From Aphis gossypii (lineage: Eukaryota; Arthropoda; Insecta; Hemiptera; Aphididae), in assembly GCF_020184175.1 (NCBI RefSeq), contig NC_065531.1, forward strand, positions 81,748,604 through 81,812,603: 64,000 bases of DNA. The letters are read 5' to 3'. Positions 41,895-55,101 of this stretch are shown here, in pieces (position 1 is the first letter of the stretch; the number at the start of each line of letters is the position of its first letter). The notes below the pieces were generated by a model, which was given only the letters and a program-made list of their open reading frames with translations, had not been told where the DNA came from and ran no database searches. The position numbers were made by a program, and so were the translations under genes.

Positions 41895-43362
41895 CTGTGG
41901 GAAAAAAAAACAATATAATAATACTAAAAAAAAAAAAAAAAATAAAAAAAAATATGACAAATATAATACATGATAATTCACACACAACTTTTTCAATTAT
42001 GGAAGTTGGACATTTGCGAAGATCGTGTGTCTGTGCAGGTGGTGAAGATGGTGCTTGTTATTGTTTTAGTAAGTCTTTGTGTAAAAGTAAAACTTCGATT
42101 TGAGCAAGACAGTCAGTGGTGAGGGGTATACGGTGGTATTAGGCGTACTCAGCATGGTGGAAGGGGTCACCCACGGAGGTAGAGAGCTAAAACCGTTTTT
42201 AAAGGATATCGCAAGTTCGTACACCTTATTTCTATTGTGTTGCAGTATAATACCATAGAGAGAAAACGTCTTGGGAAAATAGCATATTTACCTATATTTC
42301 TTTTTCAAATGTATGTATCGTGGTATCATCATCTTTAAATAATAATCCCAACTAGAAATACCCTTTTGTATTGGGTTTCCAGGAATTTTCACACAAATAT
42401 GAACTGTTAAGTTCATGTCATATCCGCATCCGCTGTCTTCATCTTACGAACATAATACATAGCATATTTGCGTTCAGTGGAGTCAATTTAATGCTGTTAG
42501 CTTTAATATTTAGGTTAATTTATCTATTATCAAACTTAAAGATAATAATATTATAATATAGAATTTCTCATAGGTTTCTATTGATACTTTTATTTTAAAG
42601 TGAGTTATAGCTATATAAAATATTAAAACTTTTAAATGTTTGTAACTCACATTAAAATTAAAATGTCAATAAAATCATATGAGTTGCATTGGACAATATT
42701 ATTACGTTTAAGTTTGATAATGAGTAAAAAGTAGGCTATACCATTAAAACTAAAAGAATAAAATTGATTCGGCTGAACGCAAGTATACTGTGTTTTACAT
42801 TCGTAAGACGGAGACAACAAATGCAGGTATAATTTTCTTTGAACGATAATACAATTACCGATTATAAAATTGAGAATATACATGTAAGTTTTTTTTTTTA
42901 TTATTATCAATGATTATACAATACTAATACTTTCACTTAAAATTATGCGTTTGGAAATTTCTTATACCCACACCAATAGGGTATAAACATCAATTGATTT
43001 TTTGACAGGTCAACTGCGATTATTTCTATTTATCGAGGTTCTTATCAAAACTCTGGAAAATTCCACAAACAATAAACTTTTATTTTTATAAAAAAAAGTA
43101 CGAATTATTTTCTAGCGTTTGACTTTTGTATTTACAAAAAACAATTTATTTCACCCGAATCAATTGAGAGCGGTCAGAGCAATAAGGAAGGCAGAACAAA
43201 AATAATTAAATTGTTGCTGTTGAATTCCATAATATATGGTTACACCTCGCTCCAACTGCATGACCTTTGAGTTAAAAGCGTATGGAAATAAAATTAAAAA
43301 TATGTTTCTATGTTTTGAAATTGAATGCAAATATTTTGAAAACGTGACACTATTTTAATAAC

Positions 43363-43491
43363 ATGACGCCAGGTGAATTTGCAAAACGTCTTTCGAAGAC
43401 ATTGTTAAGAAGTGTACGCGATGCGTTGTGCACGCGTCAGAGGAAATTAAACTATGATACCAGGACACGAGTCAAACGTCAAAATGAATAA
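43363..43491 (+). CDS. Unrecognised 42-codon open frame in a GC-rich patch
   Basis: The frame starts MTPGEFAKRLSKTL, is rich in Arg and Lys, and ends VKRQNE followed by TAA. Its codons (CGT, CGC, GCG, ACG, CAG) are unlike the AT-rich surroundings, which is why it stands out. In-frame stop TGA lies 5 codons upstream of the ATG. I recognise no domain. It could be a small coding gene nested in the Elk intron, a single exon, a relic of a mobile element or chance. Confidence 0.2.
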   Translation: MTPGEFAKRLSKTLLRSVRDALCTRQRKLNYDTRTRVKRQNE

Positions 43492-43630
43492 TGCTAGTTG
43501 ATCCCTTAGCATCTGAATAGTATTAATGGTGATTCTACGGGAATAACCACGTAGGAAATGGAATAGGTTTCTGGTTATGAAGACATTTCTTCAATTCAAC
43601 GGTGATATTGTTATATCAAACATCACATAC

Positions 43631-43682
43631 CTATATATATTATGTTATATATATATATATATATTATAAATATAATATATAT
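43631..43682. repeat. Imperfect TA-rich microsatellite
   Basis: Broken TA runs with TATG and TATAAA interruptions; it can fold back on itself. Confidence 0.9.
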
Positions 43683-45472
43683 GTTTTCTCAAAAAAAAAA
43701 AATTGAAAAATCGTTCAAACTATCAAGGTTTCTTGCCACGGTTTGTTTAAAAAATATGTATGTACAACCATACCAAAATTCATTGTTGTGAATTTATGTC
43801 ACTGAATGATTCTCATTTGTTGCTTCAACATAATGGTGAGTTACCCGTATAATCATAATAATAGTATTTTTATAAAAAATTATCTATCTTATTCGAGTCA
43901 ACAGATAATCGTTTTTACGTTATAATATCACTTTAATTTAACAATATACATTGAAAAAATTGTATTAAAATATTTATCTTATAATTTTATTTAAAATCTA
44001 AAATATTTAATATAGATACCTAAATTAATCGTTACACATAAAATTTGTTTAACAATGTATTCGAATAAGTATAAATACATTTATAAATGATTATACTTAT
44101 CTCTAATATTATTTTTCATAATGGAATGCATTCACTGAGATATAAATACTTGAGTATTCAATTTAAATGTGTGCATATTTATTGTAATTTTGATTTTAAT
44201 TTTGAACCCATTAAATTTTTATTTTTTAAACTTCAATTGTCTTTTAATTATGATTATTTAAAAATTATATAACATCATCTCATGTGAATAGAATAATAAA
44301 ATGTGCGTTATAATAAATTAAAAATATTAACACAATGTTAAATAATTTGAAAGTAAGTTGGGTTATAGCTTTACTTAAAATGATTTACTTTTATTTAATA
44401 ACATTTTTAAAATATATTTAAACTAACTTCGATATTTTTTTAAAATTACTTTGGTTTATGAACCAAAATTAGTGATCAATTAGATTAAATGAATCATTTT
44501 TTTTCTTTTTAAATACATAAATACACAGTAATATATGATAATTAAATTTAATTGAAGATTAAAATGTATGTAGATGTATATTTTACTAAGACACAATTAA
44601 CACAATAACCATGTTTGTGTAGGTATTTGTGTTGAGTATTATTATGTTTGTATTATTATTATCAAAGTAATAATAACTAAAACTACCTAGCTGAAAGCAA
44701 GTGATAAATAATACAAAAATTAACTTTGATTTATCGTAGGGCAATAATCAAATTTTGAGATAATAACGCTTTTATCGTGTTGAAATTGGTTTTCAGTTAT
44801 TAAAATATTTAATGATTTCCAAATCTGTTCGCACATGTGTCTACTCAATACCAGTGCAAAATTGTTTAAGTATTTATCAAATGAGAAAATCGGGAGTAGC
44901 TTAATTATTTATTTTTGAATTATATACATATAATTTTAATTCATTTAGAATTGCACAGTTAAATTTCAAAATATAAAAATCAATTGCAGTGTGATCAGTT
45001 ATAATATTATAATAGTGATTTTTGTTACCACCGATATTAGGTTACCTACATAATAGAATATAGGATATTATCATGATATTGTTTTAAAAATTTCAATGGA
45101 AAAATTACGATCAAACAGGGTAGTGAATAAGCAGCTGTTAAAGGTACCAGCTACCACCATCAGATAGTTGTTTGTTTTTCCGGTCGAGCTAAAATACGTA
45201 ATTTGGTATGGTGTTTACGTCAAAAATCTGCTGCTGAATGTAATATAAAATATACATCACTTGCTGTAGTTTGATGTAGTAGCCGATATTTATATTATAC
45301 TGTAATAACGCTTTCCTACCTTCTACTTTTTTAAGCAATATTTGTTTATCAATATTGCTGGAATACTATATTTAATTAATATTATTATCACAGTAGTATA
45401 ATATATACTTTATCAATTTTATAATTTTACTAATGTGTTAATTATATTATGAAGGCCATTAGATAATAACTA

Positions 45473-46095
45473 TAGGGTGACTCACCTAGAATGCTCACCT
45501 TCACTTTTCTTTTACAATAAATTATCATGACTGATTAAATCATAAGTATATATAAGTATTTAAAAAATCACATTTTCATTTTTTTTTTTTTAGATTTGTT
45601 ATATGATTTAAATAGAGTCCTGTAACGATAAAAACTTTTTTCTAAGTGAGAACTAACCAATATTATTAATCTATGGTTTTTTAGGTTGTGTTTGTAAATT
45701 TAAATCAAAATTTGAACTACCTACCTAGTAGTTTCTGAATCATTAGAATATTTATATAAATCCAGATATAAAACTCCATTAATATGGACTATTTATTATA
45801 CTTTGTGCATGGAGTTAAATAACTCAAAACCTACTCGTACACATTTATATTTAGATAAATTGACATTTTCAAAAAAAAATATATATATATTTCCTTAGTT
45901 ATTCACCGAAAAAAAGTTTAATTTTCATTTGAAAAAAAAGTTTGTATCGTCACAGAACACTCCTTAAAATAATAAAAACTAAATAATTGAAAATATGGTG
46001 CTTAAGTATGCTTAAAAATTTTAAAAATTAGAGTTGTAATAAACCCATTATTAAAATAAAATATTAAGGGTGACCATACTTGGATAATTACCCTA
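45473..46095. mobile_element. DNA-transposon-like element with diverged terminal inverted repeats
   Basis: The left end TATAGGGTGACTCACC (45471 onward) and the reverse complement of the right end, TATAGGGTAATTATCC (ending 46097), match at most positions over about 30 bases, including TCACC further inside. Both are bordered by TA, the target of Tc1/mariner-type elements. The 620-bp interior has no long open frame, so this would be a MITE or a decayed mariner-like copy. The inverted-repeat match is by eye and diverged. Confidence 0.45.
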
Positions 46096-49000
46096 TATAT
46101 TATTCTAGCAAAAACTACTTAATTATTATTTTTTTTTTATTGTAGTTAATAATTTTGGAAACTTAATGTACCTCAATAGACAACACGAGATATTTTATGA
46201 TGTTAATATAGTATGACTAACAATAGTGTTCTAGATAATATAATTTATTATTATCTATAGATATACGTACGTAATAAATATATTTTTTTTACAATAGTCT
46301 ATTGTTTTAAATTAAGCTTAATAATTATATTCAAGTGATTCGCTAAATTTAAAAGTAAAGAAAAACAAAAAAACTAATTAAGTAAATATTTTAGTCAGTT
46401 GAATTTGTGATAAGACCGATAAATTATTATCGATTAAAATTTACATAGAAGATTAAATGAAAAATATTCCTATTAACTGATGTGAATTGACCTAGTCAAA
46501 TAGAGCAGGTGTTAATGGCTGAAGTTAAAATGTTGAAACATAACATTATATTAAGGTTAGGCTAGGTTAAAATAATGAAATAAAATATATTATAATAATA
46601 ATTATTATTGTATCCTCTATTTAAGTAACTTTACTGCTCATTCAATACCATGTTAACAAGAAATTAAGTATAAAAAATATAATGTATTATAATACAAATG
46701 TTCTCTTACAAGCTTTGAATAAAGACTAAATTTAATAATCATTATTAAATTAAAGTTGTCTTGAATAATATATAAGTCATAACTATACTGATGTTTGAAA
46801 AAATAAATAATGGGCTGAGCGAAGCGTAGCCCTCCTATACCCCAGCTCGATGCAATTTATTATTGCTATCTCCTTTTAAAATACCAAATCAATTGTCATA
46901 AAACTTAATATATTTATTCACAATTATCTGAAGGATGCATAGATTAAGTTTGGCATTTATAAATACTGCCATTAATTAATTATGATTAATTACTCATTTA
47001 AATATTTTATGAACATTTATTGGAGATTTTCTATGCGTGTGTGTGTGTCTGCCAGATGATACGATCCTGGAAGGAAAATACAATAATATTGCTCTCTGTG
47101 CAAAATACTGGCCACATTGGGGCGTGTGTTCTTAAAATTCTGCTGTTAGTAATAAAATAACTGAAAATTATGAATACAACTAAAATTATTATTAAACACT
47201 CAAAGAAATTAAATAAGTTTTTTTTTAATAAGTTCAAATATTAATTAGTGAGTGCGTGGTTTATTAATATTTTAAGTGTACTACTTTATAATATATACCT
47301 ACTACTTAGTACTTCTGTAACACTACAGTGACGAAAATTTATATGAAGATAATTGATATATTTTATTATTGTAATAATTTATAAAAATATTTTTTTTATG
47401 TAAGACTTTATATTTTATCTATACCTAACCTAACCTAGTAATCAAAATAAATTGTTCACCTTTATGAAAATATTGTGATAAATCATTCATAAATTATATT
47501 GTAGTAATTAAACCAATTATATTGAGATATACTGTGATAATAAACAATATACATTTTGATAGATACATGACAATTTTATAACTTTCTACCCATCGCTCCA
47601 CCCCATTTTTGTCCATGGACATTGGATACACCTAACATACTTAAAATATAGAAATCGTAAATTAAACACATTGAGTCGAATGCTTTACTACTCTTACCTA
47701 TATTAAGTTATTTTTTTTTAGAGTTTTAGTGCAATGAGAATATTCTACAGAAATTTGAGTACTGGAATATGTTTATTAGTTATACTTTTTAACGTGAATA
47801 TTGTAATAATTTAAATAATGAAAAAGACACCAGGCACTTATAGTAGGGTTAGATTAAACAAATGATCGATCACTGAATAGCTTACATTGACTGTGATTTA
47901 CATTAAAGAGAAAAGATGGTACATTTATATTAAAACCTGTACATTTTATTAACGTTGATTTTATAAAGAATATTTCTTTTTAAATTATCTCAAATAAGGT
48001 TCTTATAAAACAAGAGTAAACTCAGAACAAAACGGACATTAAATTGCTAATTTGAGAGAAATGAAGAGAATTAAACAGACTGTATACTGAGTAAAATATA
48101 CGTTTAATATCTTTAAAAGCAGTTGATTGGAATGATTTATTGCAGAACAATTGATAAACAAACTAAGTAATGGTATAAAACTATTCCGTAATTTTGAGAC
48201 CATATAGCGCTACCCAAAAATATTATTCATCATGTTCTGTTCGACGATTTTTAAGCATGTATGTTCTAAATTATTTAACAAAACTTGAAAGAAAGTCATC
48301 TGCAAAGATAGTAGATATGTACTCACAAATATTCTCGTCTTCAAGTACAAATCATATGTACAATTATTTCAATAGGTTTGGTATGATATCGACGTATTAT
48401 AAAAACATAAATGTTTAGTTAATATCACAACAGTATACAAAATAACAGGCTGTTTTTGTTTTTATAGACATAATAATTAAAATTTGTAGTATAAAAATAA
48501 TAATTAATATGTATGATTTATTGATAATTTGTTATGCGTATTCAGATTAATGCATATTATTATGTATATCATATAAAAAATTGTATTTTAAAAATAAACC
48601 TACTTAAAAACATGTACATTCTGTAAATGACATGTTTAAAAAAAATTTACTTTGTAGAGTTATATCATAAATAAACATAAAACACCATAGGCACATAGAT
48701 GTAATACAATGATAAATACTAATATTTTTTAAACACATTCTATTGGAGTTTTAAATATAATTAGGCGTCCTGTAATATATTTTTGATTTGTATAGAAAGC
48801 ATGTTAAGTGGCAGTGTCATATGTATTATTATTATCATTGTAATTCTACAGTTAGTGCAATTGTATAGATACAAAAAATGATTTGAAAAAATATGAACAT
48901 TTATATTCTGTATAAGATTGTTTTATTAGACATAAAAAATTATACACGATTATTCATAACAGAAAAATACAATTTATTATAATCCCTTCCGTTTAACATA

Positions 49001-52000
49001 GCTTACTATGTACTTATTTTTAACAGTTTCAATGTTAAATATAAGTTATGGTAAACAATTACGAGCTTAATGGGATGTAATAAGAATATGACACACACAC
49101 ACCACAGTTCTATAAAGAGGTCACCAATATTTTTAATACTGTGATTATTAAATATTTATATGCGCATTAATATTTACTCAAGTCTGTATTTTAATAAAAA
49201 TTAAATTAATTACGTATATAGTTGAACTTAAAACTCTTACTAAATATAAATTATATCTCAATATTCTTTTTTTTCAATAATATACGTATAACGTATATAA
49301 TTCATCAAACACCAATTATTATTCTTATTTCCAAAATATTTGTGATTTTTTAAATTTTTTATCAATATGCATAATTAATTTCCTAAAATTTTTCACTAAA
49401 ATGTTAAGTCTCAGTTGATAGTTAAAAGTATAAAAATAATTTTATACTTTTATAGATTTTGTAATATTTAAAATTATGCAGACGTAATGATTTCATAGAA
49501 TCTGATTTTTAATGAAATATATTCTACTTGTACTATATCTAAATATTATATAATATAATTATTTTTGATTTAAGTTTTATGTATCTATATTTGAAATAAT
49601 TTCTTGCTGTAAATATTTAATAATTAACATCATGCAAAATTTAATCATAATTTATAATTCACTAATAAAATTATAGGTATCGATATCATTATTATTTAAT
49701 TTTCATTTTAACGATAATTTTTCACATAACCATATTCACTGTTTGTTTTGAAGTCTTTTAAAGTAATTTTATTCGTGAGAATATTATAGAATTTTGGTAT
49801 ATTTATGTGGGAAAATGTGACATTAACTAGTTTAGAGTAATGGCCAACTGTAGTTTGTAATGATATATATTATTCTTGTAAATTGTAATACACAAAGAGC
49901 TAATAGTAATTGATTGTTCAATGGAATACAGACGTGAGCTGATACAGTGTAATCGATATTTAACCTGAATATTATTCGTAAATTTTAATTAAGCTAGGTA
50001 CCTAGAATAGTAATGATATAGTATAAATAGTTTATGATATTGTAGTAACGCAAGTTGATACACAAATAAGCAATGTTGTTTATAGATCAACATAGCAATG
50101 TAATAGTTATTTCTATATGTGTACCATAATCTATAATAATTTTTAATATTACCTATGGGCTATAACATATTATCTGATTTACATAAACGATCAGGTTAGG
50201 TTAGGTTTTATGAAAAGAATAAAGGTTCTGACATAAAATACGGTACAGTTTAATATTTCATGAATAAATAATAGCTTTTAACGATTTTTTTTTTATTATT
50301 ATTGATTAGTAAAAATGAAGAAACAAATTTCGCCAAATTTTAATAAAACGATATTAAAATTATTTATAAGATACCAGTTTTATTATTTTCATGTTATATC
50401 ATCTTATTTCAAAAATATATTATCTATTACCTATTTACATTTTTATGGTATAAACAGACACTGCACAACTTTTTTCAAGATGTATTTATTATTTTTTTGA
50501 TTTCTAAAAAACGATGTACGGCGCAATGTATAGGCAATTAAGGTGTATTATTGCGCAGAAGAAAAATATTTGTAATTGTTTGATAGTTTATTCATTATGG
50601 CGTATTAATAGTCAGTAAAATTTAAAATGTAGGTAATCAATAATTGATCATTTGAAATAGGATATAATCGAAGTATCTACTTAATTATAAAATAGTAATA
50701 TTTTTTTAAATTAATAAACAACGACATAAGATACACAAACACACAGCATGTTATTTTTATAATGTAGAGTGCAATTCCAAAGTCCAAACAACGCAATTTT
50801 AACAACGTAAAATATCACGTGAATTCAGAATGTTTTTGATTTTTACAATAAGTACACATAAAATGGATTCAAGTCTTAAGATAATATTATATTTTAATAG
50901 TTCAACTGTACACACGTGTTATTGTTTGCAGAAAACATCAGCCTGAATGTTTTTAAAAATATTATTTCATAATAATAGTAATTTCATAAAATGAAGACAA
51001 ATTTGCAAAGTTAAATAATATTCTTCACCAGTAAACTTTATGTAAAATATTAAAGATGATATTTTTAAAAATACACATACTTGTATATATAGAAACATTT
51101 ATATTTTTGTAATAATAATAATAATATACACACTACAATACTATTGTATTATCTTCAAAAAAAGTGGCTTTTCATTGAAACTAGATTAATTTTAAATCTT
51201 GTTTTACTTGTATTATTACTTTAACTCTTAGAATAATTATTAAATATTGAATTTGACATACTATTCAAGGCAGAGATAGAAACAAAATATTAAACTTAAA
51301 ACTTTTGTGATTATTTGTCTGGTTTGTCTTTTTCAATTTTTAGAATAAAGTTAGAAATCTTTCGATTTTTGAGTTTTTAACATTGTCAAATTACTCACCA
51401 TGACGTATTTCAATATTTTGATTGATTATTTATACTCTAAACCACTACATCAAATAGTACCAACACAAATTCACTGTCCAAATAAACATTTATTTATTCA
51501 AAAATTTTAAACGATTATGGACTATACAAAAAAAAATGTGAACGATTAATATGATATATTTAAATTATTAGCTAAAAAAAATATGAGGTACTTTATATAA
51601 GATTTTCAAACTTTTTAAACAATAAATCATTTTTTACTATCAACATTTAATGTTGAATAAAACTAAAAATCATTTAAAATCCTTATAAATTATAAATTAA
51701 AATTATTTGTTCAAAAAGATTTTGAAATTTTTACTGTTCACATAAATGTACAATATTAGCATTTATAAAACAGTGAAATGTTTCAAGATTAATATATTTT
51801 TAATTACACCAGAATAAAAAAAGAGATATCGGAACTTAATACTTAAATATCTAGTTTAGTTAAATGCTCATAAAAATTAAAAATGTTGCTTTACGTTCGA
51901 ATTTTTAATTCCAATAAGAACTACTTATGAAAACACATATGTTATATTTTTTAAAGGCATTATTCATTAATAATTTCGTTCATTTTAATTTTAAAACTGT

Positions 52001-52376
52001 TTTGATTAAAATGACCTTCTTATTATAATTTTTATAATTTGAATTTCTAACAAAATAATCGTACATAAAAAATAGTATGTATAATTAATATTTTTAAGTT
52101 TTTATTAGAATAATGTATGAAGAAATTTATATAAAAAAAACTTAGAAAAAAATTGTATGAATAATAATTGAAAAAAATAAACAAAAATAAAACCGTTGGA
52201 CATTTCAAATGCATAATAATATATTTAAAATACTTTTAAAATAATTGTATATTTAAAGAATGACAAAATAAATATTTGGTACAAATTCCAAGTACATGTA
52301 GTTCTTCATTTTCGAAAAAAATAAAATCAATTTCATCAAAGAAAATATTCCCGTTTTGTTAGTATTTGTATTTGTA

Positions 52377-52622
52377 TTTTTTTTTTTTTTTTTTTTGTTT
52401 TTCCCAATTATATTAAACTGTATTGGTTATGACTTACTTTTTAACCAGCCCAGCCCTTTTTAAAGTTCTTTTTAGATCCAATTTACTTCCAAAAATCATC
52501 CTTGAAGTTGATTTTTACTACACTAAAAAGTGTCGACAGACACAAAAAACACACCCACACATTATTGTAAAACCTTTGTGATGTACCTAATGTTTTTATC
52601 GCTCTATTCAAAATCTAAAATC
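52377..52622. repeat. Dispersed repeat, copy 1
   Basis: This copy begins with a run of about 20 T and continues through TTTTTAGATCCAATTTAC, ACACTAAAAAGTGTCGACAG and CATTATTGTAAAACC, ending CGCTCTATTCAAAATCTAAAA. The same ordered blocks recur at 56384-56596 in the same orientation, showing a repeat family. It is non-coding. The poly-T edge could be the complement of a poly-A tail of a retroposed element. Confidence 0.65.
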
Positions 52623-54637
52623 TGTTTTTATCTACTCGAGTAGTTAATCTAGTATATTATTCAATAATCTATTTATAAACGAAATACAATCAGGTTTAGA
52701 ATATTTGCAAATAAATAATCTATACACATATTCAAAGATAATCGAATAAATCTACAATCCTGATTTCCAATCATGAATGTTGATTATTGTTACATACTAC
52801 TTCTATACTAGTTATGCTTATTAACAGTAATCGTCCAATCGATTTCGACTGACTTTAAAAAGTATATTTCAATGACTTGTTTTTAATAAATATTGTAAAA
52901 GACAAAAGTAATACGTAATAATATACTAAAAACAAAACAAAAATACAACATTTAATCAATTAAAAATATTAAAATAGACAAATAAAAATAGTACTGATTA
53001 TGGTTTTTTAAAAAAAACAATACACAATTTATGAATTATTTTCTTGGCATTATCGTCTATAACAGTTATTATGTAAAGTAATGAATACATCTATAAATTA
53101 TAAGAAACAACATTATATTTTTAAATCCTAAATAACCCATCTGAGTCACGTAAAAAAAAATTACGTAAAATATATGGGAAAAATATGAGATTAGTCACAT
53201 AACTAATAATTATCTGTAATTGGAATTCTATTTATTTAGTTTTGTGTAAAACTGTTCATATATTGTAAACTTATTTTGTTATCCATCAGTGTATTTTTTT
53301 TTCATAACTTTAGGGAATTCCGATGTTTATAATACCAAGTGAATTATGCAACAACCCAACAAAGTTCTTATACTAGAAATATGGAATAAAAGTTTAATGT
53401 ACGTACATACTGTGTTTTGTTAGAAAACTAAACTGAAGAAAATTTGATTATTATAATGGAAAGTTCCTAATTTCCCGTATATTTATTCAAAACAATACAT
53501 TATGCAAGTACGCGTACTTTCGAATATACTATTTGAAAATTATATTTTTAACGATAACTGTTAAAAATATTTTTAATTTATTCAGGTGTTATATATCACT
53601 CAATACCAAACGAAGTCAAGAACGTGTATACAATCGGACAGGTATCAACTATGAAAAGATAAATATTAAGCTATTTTCAGTATAGCTGTAAGAATTAATT
53701 TTATTGTAAATTATTAATCATTGTGAAAGAAAATACGAAGTACTCATAGATACTACCAAATAACCGTCAAGGGTTGCTATATTTATTGTGATGTATTAGA
53801 AGAATTACGATTACGTACGAGCCTTTTTCACTATTACGATTGCGTGTAATATTTAATACCTACCTACCAAACTTGGTTCCACTTTGTCATAGTTTAAAAT
53901 TGTAAAAATATTCATCTTTTAAAATAACTTTTCGCTAATTTTAATATTAGAATAGCAAATGGTCCAGAATTTTCATAGAACGATCAACGGTAAATTTTAA
54001 AATTATTATGTATTTTATCATTGCAACATTTAAATAAATATAGACCGAAACGAATATTAAAATATCCCTCATAAATAAAAATATTATCAATGGTATTCCA
54101 ATAAAACACATCAGAAAAATTAACTATATAATACGCAACTGTAAAGAATAAAATAAAATATAATTTATGATTTGAATTTTTCTTTAGTGACTGGAATACC
54201 ATGTGATGATTTTGATTAACAATTTGTATTTTCAATATTGTATCATAAGCGGTATGCATATTATGTATTTTTTAATTCACTATACTATACAGTTGGTTTT
54301 TTTCATAGTTCTTATTGTATTATATAAAACTCGAAATTCTTTTATCGTAATTAATATACAGTAATATACCGTGTTAATTAGAAAATAATATGAATTATTG
54401 AAAAATATTAAGAACAACTTTATTTGAAAATTAAAAATGTGGTATAAAATTGTACACGTTGATAACGTTTCATTATTTTCCGAACAAAATCGTGATGTTT
54501 TTATGGGTCAAGTAGAAGATATCGTACGAAATCGTACAAACGTAATCAATCGTGCTACCAAAAGGGACAAACGTACGCAATCGTATATCATCGGATATAG
54601 TATATAAGACGATTTAACGAAAACACGCAAAACTCAC

Positions 54638-54771
54638 GTTGTTAAGTTTTAGCTTGCCGGTTTTTGGTTTATCACTCTTATAATGTCCAGATAATTGGTA
54701 AAGAACGGCTCTGCTTCTCCGTCGCCCGTAAGCGTTACTGGCGGGTTCTGGTTCTTCGGGTTCGGCTTCCT
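54638..54771 (-). CDS. Elk: Elk K+ channel, internal exon: cytoplasmic linker before S1
   Basis: This internal coding exon encodes 44 codons plus two bases of a split Glu codon. The first part is acidic and Pro/Glu-rich (EAEPEEPEP), and it is followed by RRRSRAVLYQLSGHY and then KLKLNN. The SRAVLYQLSGHY block and the KLKLNN end are hallmarks of ELK-type channels, lying between the N-terminal PAS/eag domain and S1; Eag and Erg channels have different sequence here. The acceptor on the minus strand is a T-rich tract ending TTTGTGCAG, and the donor is AAC/GTGAGT. Acceptor phase requires one base from the upstream exon; the donor leaves phase 0, which fits the exon at 41666-41894. The PAS exons were not found upstream as far as position 64000. 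The channel acts at the neuronal plasma membrane (known for the family). Confidence 0.92.
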
Positions 54772-55077
54772 CTGCACAAACAAAAAAAAAACAACAATGA
54801 TAATAATTATATTTAATAAGCAATAATTTTTATTGGCGTTATTATGAAACCACACGGCATCTTATGATAAAATCTATAAACAATATATTACATTAGTATG
54901 AACGTCTAAATAATATAAAACATAAATTCGAACAGGGAGCACTGCTTCCGGTTGGTTTTATTATTAGATAAAAGAATGTCATGAATAATTTGCAAGATGC
55001 TGAGCGTGAAAAATATGCAATTTGCATATAAGCTTAATATAAAATACATACGATAATACACAAAATATTATATTCAT

Positions 55078-55101
55078 ATTTTATTATTATTATTATTATT
55101 A
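55078..55101. repeat. (ATT)8 microsatellite
   Basis: About eight ATT units followed by a T-run. Confidence 0.93.

Larger units (their letters stand above)
41895..54637 (-). other. Elk intron between the linker exon and the S1 exon
   Basis: This intron of about 12.7 kb is phase 0. It contains a GC-richer patch at about 42.0-42.24 kb, a 42-codon open frame at 43363-43491, a terminal-inverted-repeat element at 45473-46095, a short GC-rich stem near 46813, one copy of a dispersed repeat at 52377-52622 and a cluster of ATCGT motifs just inside the donor side (54487-54594). Everything else appears to be AT-rich filler. Confidence 0.85.
3583..54771 (-). other. Elk: Partial Elk locus: four spliced exons, both gene ends outside the window
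   Basis: Joining the four exons gives 741 nt, exactly 247 codons without a stop, running from the linker downstream of the PAS domain through S5. Family members are usually about 1000-1300 residues, so roughly a fifth to a quarter of the protein is here. Missing on the N-terminal side are the start codon, the PAS cap and the PAS domain. Missing on the C-terminal side are the pore, S6, C-linker, cyclic-nucleotide-binding homology domain and tail. ELK channels are subthreshold-activating voltage-gated K+ channels that set neuronal excitability (family knowledge). Introns of about 5.5, 32.3 and 12.7 kb are long for an insect, although ion-channel genes often have them. No frameshift or damaged residue is visible, so the gene looks functional. 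Confidence 0.93.

Noticed and set aside
48194..48418. Plus-strand 74-codon open frame
   Set aside because: It has no ATG at the start, no domain and no splice context.
50193..50206. GGTTAGGTTAGGTT, resembling insect telomere repeat TTAGG
   Set aside because: There are only two to three units, and similar short runs at 46556 and 47425 are common in insect DNA; not an interstitial telomere array.
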